Assembly (NCBI GenBank): GCA_027322565.1
Contig: DAHVRG010000020.1
Span: 1-8,913 of the forward strand
From: Georgenia sp.
GTDB lineage: Bacteria; Actinomycetota; Actinomycetes; Actinomycetales; Actinomycetaceae
Length of the DNA stretch: 8,913 nt
Reading direction: 5' to 3'
Position 1 is the first letter of the stretch. Each line of letters begins with the position of its first letter. This document shows positions 1 to 5,272 of the stretch, one piece after another. The notes under the pieces are model-generated. The model was not told where the DNA came from. It saw nothing but the letters and a program-made list of their open reading frames with translations, and searched no databases. A program made the translations under genes and the position numbers.

Positions 1-1190
1 AGTTCGGCACCATCGGCGCCCGCCACGGGGACGTGGTCGTCGAGGTCACCACCTACCGCACCGAGGCCTACGACCTCGCGTCCCGCAAGCCGCAGGTCGA
101 GTACGGCGACACCCTCGAGGGCGACCTGTCACGCCGCGACTTCACGGTCAACGCGATGGCGGTGGTGCTGCCCTCGCTCACCTTCGTCGACCCGCACAAC
201 GGGCTGCAGGACCTGCACGACGGCATCCTGCGCACCCCCGCCGACCCCGAGCAGTCCTTCGACGACGACCCGCTGCGGATCATGCGCGCGGCCCGGTTCA
301 GTGCCCAGCTCGAGTTCGACGTGGACCCCGGCGCGATGACGGCGATGACGGCGATGGCCGAGCGGCTGTCCATCGTCTCCGCCGAGCGGGTCCGGGGTGA
401 GCTCGAACGGCTCGTGCTCAGCAAGGCGCCCCGGCGAGGACTGGAGCTCATGGTCTACACCGGCGTGGCCGACGTCGTGCTGCCCGAGCTGGCCCGCCTG
501 CAGGAGACGGTCGACGAGCACCGCCGTCATAAGGACGTCTACGAGCACACCCTCGTGGTGCTCGACCAGGCGATCGCGCTGGAGACCGGGCCGGACGGGC
601 CGGTGCCCGGTCCCGACCTCGTCCTGCGCCTGGCCGCGATCTTGCACGACATCGGCAAGCCGGACACCCGGCGCTTCGAGCCGGGCGGGGGCGTGAGCTT
701 CCACCACCACGAGATCGTCGGCGCGCGGATGGCGGCCAAGCGACTCAAGGCGCTGCGCTTCGACAAGCAGACCACGAAGGACGTCGCACGCCTGGTCGAG
801 CTGCACCTGCGGTTCCACGGCTACGGCGAGGCGAAGTGGACCGACTCGGCGGTGCGCCGGTACGTCACCGACGCCGGGCCGCTGCTCGAGCGGCTGCACC
901 GGCTCACCCGGGCCGACTGCACCACCCGCAACCGCCGCAAGGCAATGCGGTTGTCGGCCGCCTACGACGACCTCGAGCAGCGGATCGCGGCGCTCGCCGA
1001 GGAGGAGGAGCTGGCCAAGGTGCGCCCGGACCTCGACGGCACCCGGATCATGGAGATCCTCGATATCCCGCCGGGACCGGTCGTCGGCAAGGCGTACAAG
1101 TACCTGCTCGACCTGCGGATGGAGCACGGCCCGCTCGGCGAGGAGGCCGCGGAGCGGGCGCTGCGCGACTGGTGGGCCGAGCAGCAGTAG
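1..1190 (+). CDS. pcnA/cca: CCA tRNA nucleotidyltransferase, 5'-truncated by the window edge
   Basis: This enzyme adds or repairs the CCA end of tRNAs in the cytoplasm, using CTP and ATP. The frame is open from base 3 (reading FGTIGA), so the true start lies upstream. About 90 N-terminal residues are missing, including the GGxVRD and DxD catalytic motifs of class II nucleotidyltransferases. Visible family marks are VEVTTYR near base 40, RRDFTVNAMA (132-161), the DDPLRIMRAARF block from about base 264, and an HD-domain signature HDIGKP with His-Asp at 645-650, preceded by EHT near base 543. The HD domain is usual in actinobacterial members, which are about 470-490 residues long; 395 codons are visible here. 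A 9-bp unit (gcgatgacg) repeats in tandem at 333-357 and gives an AMTAMTAMA run. The stop is TAG, and carbonic anhydrase ends 9 bp away on the other strand. Poly(A) polymerase homologues share the core, but the HD domain and motif spacing favour the CCA enzyme. Confidence 0.93.
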   Translation, partial: FGTIGARHGDVVVEVTTYRTEAYDLASRKPQVEYGDTLEGDLSRRDFTVNAMAVVLPSLTFVDPHNGLQDLHDGILRTPADPEQSFDDDPLRIMRAARFSAQLEFDVDPGAMTAMTAMAERLSIVSAERVRGELERLVLSKAPRRGLELMVYTGVADVVLPELARLQETVDEHRRHKDVYEHTLVVLDQAIALETGPDGPVPGPDLVLRLAAILHDIGKPDTRRFEPGGGVSFHHHEIVGARMAAKRLKALRFDKQTTKDVARLVELHLRFHGYGEAKWTDSAVRRYVTDAGPLLERLHRLTRADCTTRNRRKAMRLSAAYDDLEQRIAALAEEEELAKVRPDLDGTRIMEILDIPPGPVVGKAYKYLLDLRMEHGPLGEEAAERALRDWWAEQQ

Positions 1191-1213
1191 CCGGCCGGGT
1201 CAGGCGACCGGCT
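1189..1213. terminator. Possible bidirectional terminator hairpin between convergent stops
   Basis: The last bases of the CCA gene, the 9-bp gap and the end of the carbonic anhydrase gene can fold together. AGCCGG (1189-1194) pairs with CCGGCT (1208-1213). An alternative inner fold pairs GGTC (1198-1201) with GACC (1206-1209) around an AGGC loop. There is no T tract on either side, so this is a weak candidate, and it overlaps both stop codons. Confidence 0.3.
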
Positions 1214-1715
1214 CGAGCAGGCCCGTGTCGACGTCGTAGAGGAACCCGCCGACGGTGACCGCGTCGGAGACCAGCGGGTGGGAGCGCACCTTGGCGACCT
1301 CGGCGCGGATCGACTGCAGCTGGTCGGTGATGACGCCGAGCGACATCCAGCTCGCGTCCTGCCCGCGGCGGCGCCCGATCTCGGCCTGGAGCTCCTCCTC
1401 GGAGCTGGAGGCCATGGCGCACAGCGTGTGGTGGATGACGAGCACCCGGTCGACGTTGAGCAGGTTGACCCCGAGCACGAGGGCGACGAGCACCTGGTCG
1501 GTGACCCGACCGCCGGGGTTGCGCAGGATCTTCGCGTCACCGGGGACGAGGCCGATCATCCCGAGCGGGTCGATCCGGGAGTCCATGCAGGTGACGACCG
1601 CCACCCCCGCCCGGGCCACACCGTCGAAGCCGGAGAGCCGGAAGTCGTCGGCGTAGCGGCGGTTGGCGGCGAGGAGGTCGGAGAAGGCGGTGCCGGGCTG
1701 TTCGCCAGAGGTCAT
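1200..1715 (-). CDS. Beta-class carbonic anhydrase
   Basis: This 171-residue cytoplasmic zinc enzyme interconverts CO2 and bicarbonate. The zinc ligands are visible: CMDSRID gives Cys43 with the Asp45/Arg47 dyad, and HHTLC gives His96 and Cys99. RNPGG (residues 65-69) and the hydrophobic LVALVLGVNLLNV stretch ahead of the His motif also match the family. The length fits short actinobacterial beta-CAs of the Rv1284 kind (about 163 residues). Residue 98, Leu in HHTLCAM, is Asp or Arg in the relatives I recall. The ATG at 1715 is the natural start, because family homology begins soon after it. No SD precedes it. Instead a TACCGT -10-like hexamer lies 6 nt upstream, which suggests a leaderless message. 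The frame stays open upstream to 2180, but that extension is Arg/Pro-rich shadow sequence inside the permease gene. The permease gene lies 71 bp upstream on the same strand, so the two may be co-transcribed, although hairpins lie between them. Confidence 0.93.
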   Translation of the reverse strand: MTSGEQPGTAFSDLLAANRRYADDFRLSGFDGVARAGVAVVTCMDSRIDPLGMIGLVPGDAKILRNPGGRVTDQVLVALVLGVNLLNVDRVLVIHHTLCAMASSSEEELQAEIGRRRGQDASWMSLGVITDQLQSIRAEVAKVRSHPLVSDAVTVGGFLYDVDTGLLEPVA

Positions 1716-1721
1716 GCGCCG

Positions 1722-1750
1722 ACGGTACTGGCGGGTGCCGGTCAGGTCGC
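1722..1750 (-). promoter_or_regulatory. Candidate promoter for a leaderless carbonic anhydrase mRNA
   Basis: On the minus strand TACCGT (1722-1727) fits the TANNNT pattern of actinobacterial -10 elements and ends 6 nt before the ATG, so transcription would begin at or next to the A of the start codon. A GCGACC hexamer (1745-1750), 17 nt further upstream, is a weak -35 that shares only GAC with TTGACA. The absence of any SD supports this reading. The motif is short, so chance occurrence is possible. Confidence 0.4.
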
Positions 1751-1760
1751 GGGGGCGACC
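1745..1760 (-). terminator. Hairpin in the permease to carbonic anhydrase gap
   Basis: GGTCGC (1745-1750) and GCGACC (1755-1760) form a perfect 6-bp stem with a 4-nt loop. A separate GC-only palindrome, GCGCCCCGGGGCGC (1773-1786), ends directly against the permease stop codon. Together they could terminate or attenuate permease transcription before carbonic anhydrase. Neither has a U tract, and GC-rich palindromes are common by chance in this genome. The first stem also overlaps the proposed -35 of the carbonic anhydrase promoter. Confidence 0.35.
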
Positions 1761-1786
1761 AGGCGCTGGGACGCGCCCCGGGGCGC

Positions 1787-3106
1787 TCAGGCGGCGGGCC
1801 CGGCCGCCTCGGCGGGCAGGACCGGTCGCGGGGTGTCCGCCAGCCGGCGGGTGCCGCTCGCGTACCCCAGGGCGACGAGGACGTAGACGACGGCGAGCCC
1901 GCCGAAGACGGCGCGCGACCACCCGGTGTCGGGCAGCACCCACGCACCGAGCGCCGCCGCGCCGACGAAGGCCGCGTTGTACAGGACGTCGTAGAGCGAG
2001 AAGGCCCGACCGCGGAAGTCGTCGTGGGTGTCCCGGTGGACGATGGTGTCGACGGCGATCTTCGCGCCCTGGACGCTGAGCCCGAGGAGGACGGCGGAGA
2101 CGGCGATGACGCCCCACACCGGGGTCGTCACGAGGAGGGCCTGGCTCACCGCCCCGACCCCCAGGCACAGGACGATCCACGCCGACGGCGCCATCCGCTC
2201 GTGGGCGAGCGGGGTGAGGAAGATCGCCAGCCCGTTGCCGGCGAAGGAGATGCCACCGAGCAGCGCGAACGTCGCGAGCCCGGCCGCGGCGTCCGACGGG
2301 TCGGCGAGCAGGTTGCGCGAGATGAGGATGAGCGCCATGAAGTTGACGCCGTAGAGGAACCGGTGCAGCGCCATGACGCCCAGCCCGAGCCCGGGGGTGC
2401 CGCGGCGGAGGAGGTAACGGGCACCGGCGGCGAGGTCCTCCAGCGTGGTACGCACGGCGGTGCGGACGGCGATCCGGGCACGCGTCGTCGGGCCGAGCTC
2501 GTCGCGTCCGAGCCGCAGGGCGAGCGCGGAGGCCGTGCCGAAGAGCACCGCGGCGACGACGAGCGCGGCGGAGTCGGTCGCGGCGTCCGGGACGGCGAGC
2601 CCGATGAGGAACCCGGCGAGGGCGCCCACCGCGGCGGACGCCGCGCCCAGGGTCGGGGTGAGCGTGTTGGCCATGAGCAGCTGGTCACGCGGGACGACCC
2701 GGGGCAGCCCGGCGGACAGCCCGGCGAGGAGGAAGCGGTTGATGCCCAGCGTGACGAGCGCGAGGACATACACCGCGGTGCTCACCCCGGCGGTGCCGAT
2801 GAGCACCGCGAGCACGAGCGCGAGCACCACCCGCACGGCGTTCCCGTGGGCGAGGACCTGCCGGCGGCGCCACCGGTCGAGCAGCGGACCGGCGAAGGGC
2901 CCGACGAGGGTGAAGGGCAGGAGGAGGACGGCGAAGGCCTGGGCCACCCCCGTGGCGGTCGCCATGTTCTGCGGGCTGAAGAAGAACAGGGTGGCCAGCC
3001 CCACCTGGAACATGCCGTCGCCGCACTGGGAGACGAGCCGTACCGCGAAGAGCTTGCGGAAGCCGGCGTGCACGGCGAGCGTGCGCAGGTCGGACAGGAC
3101 GCTCAC
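1787..3106 (-). CDS. Major facilitator superfamily permease (efflux-type)
   Basis: This 439-residue polytopic inner-membrane protein has about 12 hydrophobic segments, and a longer Arg-rich cytoplasmic loop in the middle (around LRLGRDELGPTTRARIAVRT) divides it into two six-helix halves. The MFS motif A between helices 2 and 3 is GPFAGPLLDRWRRRQVL (residues 69-85, with Asp77 and Arg78). Transport is presumably proton-driven. The overall look is like MFS_3/DHA3-type exporters, but the substrate cannot be read from sequence. I chose the GTG at 3106 because GGAG (minus strand, 3112-3115) sits 5 nt upstream. The frame continues to an ATG at 3184, but that extension is Arg/Gly-rich, unlike a membrane N-terminus, and overlaps the promoter region. 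The gene is divergent from a PadR-family repressor, an arrangement common for drug or lipid exporters under PadR control. Antibiotic export is possible but not shown. Confidence 0.88.
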   Translation of the reverse strand: MSVLSDLRTLAVHAGFRKLFAVRLVSQCGDGMFQVGLATLFFFSPQNMATATGVAQAFAVLLLPFTLVGPFAGPLLDRWRRRQVLAHGNAVRVVLALVLAVLIGTAGVSTAVYVLALVTLGINRFLLAGLSAGLPRVVPRDQLLMANTLTPTLGAASAAVGALAGFLIGLAVPDAATDSAALVVAAVLFGTASALALRLGRDELGPTTRARIAVRTAVRTTLEDLAAGARYLLRRGTPGLGLGVMALHRFLYGVNFMALILISRNLLADPSDAAAGLATFALLGGISFAGNGLAIFLTPLAHERMAPSAWIVLCLGVGAVSQALLVTTPVWGVIAVSAVLLGLSVQGAKIAVDTIVHRDTHDDFRGRAFSLYDVLYNAAFVGAAALGAWVLPDTGWSRAVFGGLAVVYVLVALGYASGTRRLADTPRPVLPAEAAGPAA

Positions 3107-3180
3107 GGCTGCTCCGGGTCGGCGGGCACCGCTGCAGGCTATCCGACCCCCGCGGAGCCACGACCCCACGCCGGCACCGG

Positions 3181-3244
3181 ACATGACAAACGTACGGTAT
3201 GTTCGGTCGCGCTATATCGAACCGATACATCGACGGGATGCATC
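3181..3244. promoter_or_regulatory. Divergent permease/PadR promoter region with inverted repeats, probable PadR operator
   Basis: This stretch is clearly richer in A and T than its surroundings. ATGTTCGGT (3199-3207) and ACCGATACAT (3221-3230) form an imperfect inverted repeat with ATGT and ACAT ends, the half-sites known for several PadR-family operators. Another ACAT starts at 3181. CGTACG (3191-3196), the near-palindrome CGATACATCG (3223-3232) and the palindrome GATGCATC (3237-3244) lie close by. A TTCGAT/TACCGT pair on the minus strand (3217-3222 and 3194-3199, 17-nt spacer) could drive the permease. ATGACA at 3183-3188 resembles a -35 for the plus strand but lacks a well-placed -10. The rest of the gap (3107-3180 and 3245-3277) shows only SD sequences for the flanking genes. 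Confidence 0.5.
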
Positions 3245-3277
3245 GGCGTGGACGCGATGACCGGGAGGGAGGTCCGC

Positions 3278-3940
3278 GTGAGCCGTCGTGAGGTCCTCGA
3301 GCTGGCCATCCTCGGCCAGCTCGACGCCGCCCCGATGCACGGCTACGAGCTGCGCAAGCAGCTCAACGCCCGGCTCGGCGCCTTCCGCACCCTCTCCTTC
3401 GGCTCGCTCTACCCCGCGCTGCGGCGCCTCACCGCTGCCGGGCTCATCACTGAGGCGAGCAGCGACTCCCTCCCGCACGCGCTCGCCGGCCGCCGCGGCC
3501 GCATCGTCTACCGGCTCACCGACGCCGGCCGGGCCCGGCTCGCCGAGACGCTCGCCACGGCCGAGCCGACGGCGTGGGACGACGAGGCCTTCGACGTGCG
3601 GTTCAGCCTCTTCGGGACGACCGACGCGCGCACGCGGCTGCGCATCCTCGAGGGGCGCCACGCCCGGATGGTCGAGCGCCTCTCCATGCTGCGCGAGTCG
3701 ACCCAGCGTGCCCGGGAGCGGATGGACGCCTACACCGCCGAGCTCGCCCGGCACGGCCTGGAGCAGGTCGAGCGCGAGGTCGAGTGGCTGGAGAACCTCA
3801 TCGACACCGAACGGGGCACCCCCGGTGCCCACGACTTCCGCACACCGGGTCCGGCGGCATCCCCGCCGCAGTCCCGGCGGTCCAGCGGGCGCGGCGCAGC
3901 AGGCGCCCCGTCCACCACCACACACAAGGAGCAAGAATGA
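3278..3940 (+). CDS. PadR-family transcriptional repressor with C-terminal tail
   Basis: This 220-residue DNA-binding regulator has a PadR winged helix at about residues 6-90: [20 protein letters not shown] (19-29), [18 protein letters not shown] (40-57) and the wing and final helix [16 protein letters not shown] charged, helical dimerisation segment follows at about 100-178 ([21 protein letters not shown]...). The GTG at 3278 is preceded by GGAGG (3268-3272) with a 5-nt spacer. An in-frame ATG at 3257 would add 7 residues but has a poorer SD. The family usually ends near residue 180. Here residues 181-220 form a Pro/Ser/Thr/Arg-rich, low-complexity tail that runs to the TGA overlapping the ino1 ATG. 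The gene lies between the divergent permease and ino1. From memory, a PadR gene next to ino1 is conserved in mycobacteria (Rv0047c/Rv0046c). The inducing ligand is unknown. It probably represses its own operon and perhaps the permease. Confidence 0.9.
   Translation: MSRREVLELAILGQLDAAPMHGYELRKQLNARLGAFRTLSFGSLYPALRRLTAAGLITEASSDSLPHALAGRRGRIVYRLTDAGRARLAETLATAEPTAWDDEAFDVRFSLFGTTDARTRLRILEGRHARMVERLSMLRESTQRARERMDAYTAELARHGLEQVEREVEWLENLIDTERGTPGAHDFRTPGPAASPPQSRRSSGRGAAGAPSTTTHKEQE
3926..3940 (+). promoter_or_regulatory. ino1 ribosome binding site and ATGA overlap with padR stop
   Basis: AAGGAG (3926-3931) lies 5 nt before the ino1 ATG at 3937, inside the last codons of the PadR gene. The PadR TGA (3938-3940) overlaps that ATG in a 4-nt ATGA junction. 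This is the classic arrangement for translational coupling, though the strong SD could also support independent initiation. Confidence 0.75.
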
Positions 3941-5016
3941 GTTCGATCCGCGTAGCGATCGTGGGCGTCGGCAACTGCGCCGCCTCCCTGGTGCAGGGTG
4001 TGCAGTACTACGCCGACGCAGACCCCGCCGACACCATCCCCGGCCTCATGCACGTCGCCTTCGGGGACTACCACGTGCGCGACGTGGAGTTCGTCGCCGC
4101 GTTCGACGTCGACGCCAAGAAGGTCGGGCTCGACCTCGCGGAGGCCATCGACGCGAGCGAGAACAACACCATCAAGCTCTGCGAGGTGCCCACCACCGGG
4201 GTGACCGTCCAGCGCGGCCCGACCCTCGACGGCCTCGGCCTCTACTACGCGGACACCATCGAGGAGTCCGACGCCGAGCCGGTCGACGTCGTCGCCGCGC
4301 TCAAGGACGCCCGGGTCGACGTCATGGTCTGCTACCTGCCGGTCGGCTCGGAGGAGGCGGCGAAGTACTACGCACAGTGCGCCATCGACGCCGGTGTCGC
4401 CTTCGTCAACGCGCTGCCCGTCTTCATCGCCGGGACCAAGGAGTGGGCCGACAAGTTCACCGCCGCCGGCGTGCCGATCGTCGGCGACGACATCAAGTCC
4501 CAGGTGGGGGCGACGATCACCCACCGGGTGCTCGCCAAGCTCTTCGAGGACCGCGGGGTGCGCCTTGAGCGCACCTACCAGCTCAACGTCGGCGGCAACA
4601 TGGACTTCAAGAACATGCTCCAGCGTGACCGCCTGGAGTCGAAGAAGATGTCCAAGACGCAGGCCGTCACCTCCAACATCGTCGGCGAGCTCGCCCCGCG
4701 CGACGTCCACATCGGGCCCAGCGACTACGTCCAGTGGCTCGACGACCGCAAGTGGGCCTACGTCCGCCTCGAGGGCAAGGCCTTCGGGGACGTTCCGCTC
4801 AACCTCGAGTACAAGCTCGAGGTGTGGGACTCGCCGAACTCCGCGGGCATCATCATCGACGCCATCCGGGCCGCGAAGATCGCCCTGGACCGCGGCGTCG
4901 GCGGCCCGCTCCTGTCCGCGTCGAGCTACTTCATGAAGTCGCCGCCGGAGCAGCGCAACGACGACGCCGCCCGCGCGTCCGTCGAGGCGTTCATCGCCGG
5001 CGAGGTCGAGCGCTGA
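3937..5016 (+). CDS. ino1: Inositol-3-phosphate synthase (myo-inositol-1-phosphate synthase)
   Basis: This 359-residue cytoplasmic NAD-dependent enzyme cyclises glucose-6-phosphate to 1D-myo-inositol-3-phosphate. In actinomycetes that is the first step towards phosphatidylinositol, its mannosides and mycothiol. The N-terminal Rossmann motif is VGVGNCA (residues 9-15). Further family blocks are [10 protein letters not shown] (157-166), [15 protein letters not shown] (183-197), NVGGNMDF (227-234) and [15 protein letters not shown] (243-257), with the conserved lysine cluster. The match to the Mycobacterium tuberculosis Ino1 sequence as I remember it is very close, and the length agrees (367 residues there). 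The protein is full length with no frameshift. It is the downstream gene of a PadR-ino1 pair joined by an ATGA overlap, so at least part of its expression should follow PadR transcription. I see no convincing separate promoter in the GC-rich end of the PadR gene. Transcription probably ends at the hairpin 24 bp after the stop. Confidence 0.97.
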   Translation: MSSIRVAIVGVGNCAASLVQGVQYYADADPADTIPGLMHVAFGDYHVRDVEFVAAFDVDAKKVGLDLAEAIDASENNTIKLCEVPTTGVTVQRGPTLDGLGLYYADTIEESDAEPVDVVAALKDARVDVMVCYLPVGSEEAAKYYAQCAIDAGVAFVNALPVFIAGTKEWADKFTAAGVPIVGDDIKSQVGATITHRVLAKLFEDRGVRLERTYQLNVGGNMDFKNMLQRDRLESKKMSKTQAVTSNIVGELAPRDVHIGPSDYVQWLDDRKWAYVRLEGKAFGDVPLNLEYKLEVWDSPNSAGIIIDAIRAAKIALDRGVGGPLLSASSYFMKSPPEQRNDDAARASVEAFIAGEVER

Positions 5017-5040
5017 GCCGGCCGACCTGCTCCCCCCCCG

Positions 5041-5078
5041 GTGAAGGTTCCGTCAGGACACCCTGGCGGAACCTTCAC
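5041..5078 (+). terminator. Strong hairpin terminator after ino1
   Basis: GTGAAGGTTCCGTCAGG (5041-5057) pairs with CCTGGCGGAACCTTCAC (5062-5078) over 17 bp with a single G-T wobble and an ACAC loop. Eight C residues (5032-5039) precede it. The downstream side (gtcgttccgggctccc) has no real T tract, as is usual for actinobacterial terminators. The symmetrical stem could act in both directions, but no minus-strand gene runs into it. Confidence 0.8.
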
Positions 5079-5199
5079 GTCGTTCCGGGCTCCCTCCCGA
5101 CGCCGTCGCCGTGACGCTCCTCACCGCACCGTGCCAGGACCGGGGAAGGTGACGTGCGGATTGTGTGAAGTCTGCCGCCCGCGGGCGACCGGGCACCGA

Positions 5200-5225
5200 A
5201 TGCGGCATGGTCGCTACCGCATACT
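5200..5225 (+). promoter_or_regulatory. Candidate PBP promoter/operator with inverted repeat
   Basis: ATGCGG (5200-5205) and CCGCAT (5217-5222) form a perfect 6-bp inverted repeat with an 11-nt spacer. It overlaps CATACT (5220-5225), the best -10-like hexamer (4 of 6 to TATAAT) in the 256-bp gap before the PBP gene. No good -35 lies 16-18 nt upstream. TTGTGT at 5161-5166 is too far away. Besides the ino1 terminator, I see no gene or other clear element in this gap. Confidence 0.3.
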
Positions 5226-5272
5226 GATGGGTCGTCGGCAGCAGTTCGCTACAGCAACCAGGGAGGTGTCGC

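Noticed and set aside
333..357. 9-bp tandem repeat (gcgatgacg) in the CCA gene as a phase-variable element
   Set aside because: The unit is a multiple of three and there are fewer than three copies, so length change would keep the frame. It is a short local duplication at most.
1716..2180. N-terminal extension of carbonic anhydrase to an upstream ATG at 2180
   Set aside because: The extra residues are Arg/Gly/Pro-rich, overlap the permease coding region, and are absent from the family. The ATG at 1715 gives the normal length.
3107..3184. N-terminal extension of the permease to the ATG at 3184
   Set aside because: The extension overlaps the presumed promoter and operator region, and the GTG at 3106 has a well-spaced GGAG SD.
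2024..3277. Plus-strand open frame running from inside the permease gene into PadR
   Set aside because: The region before 3278 is low-complexity Glu/Gly/Arg sequence antisense to a clear membrane protein. Only the part from the GTG at 3278 has a domain and a good SD.
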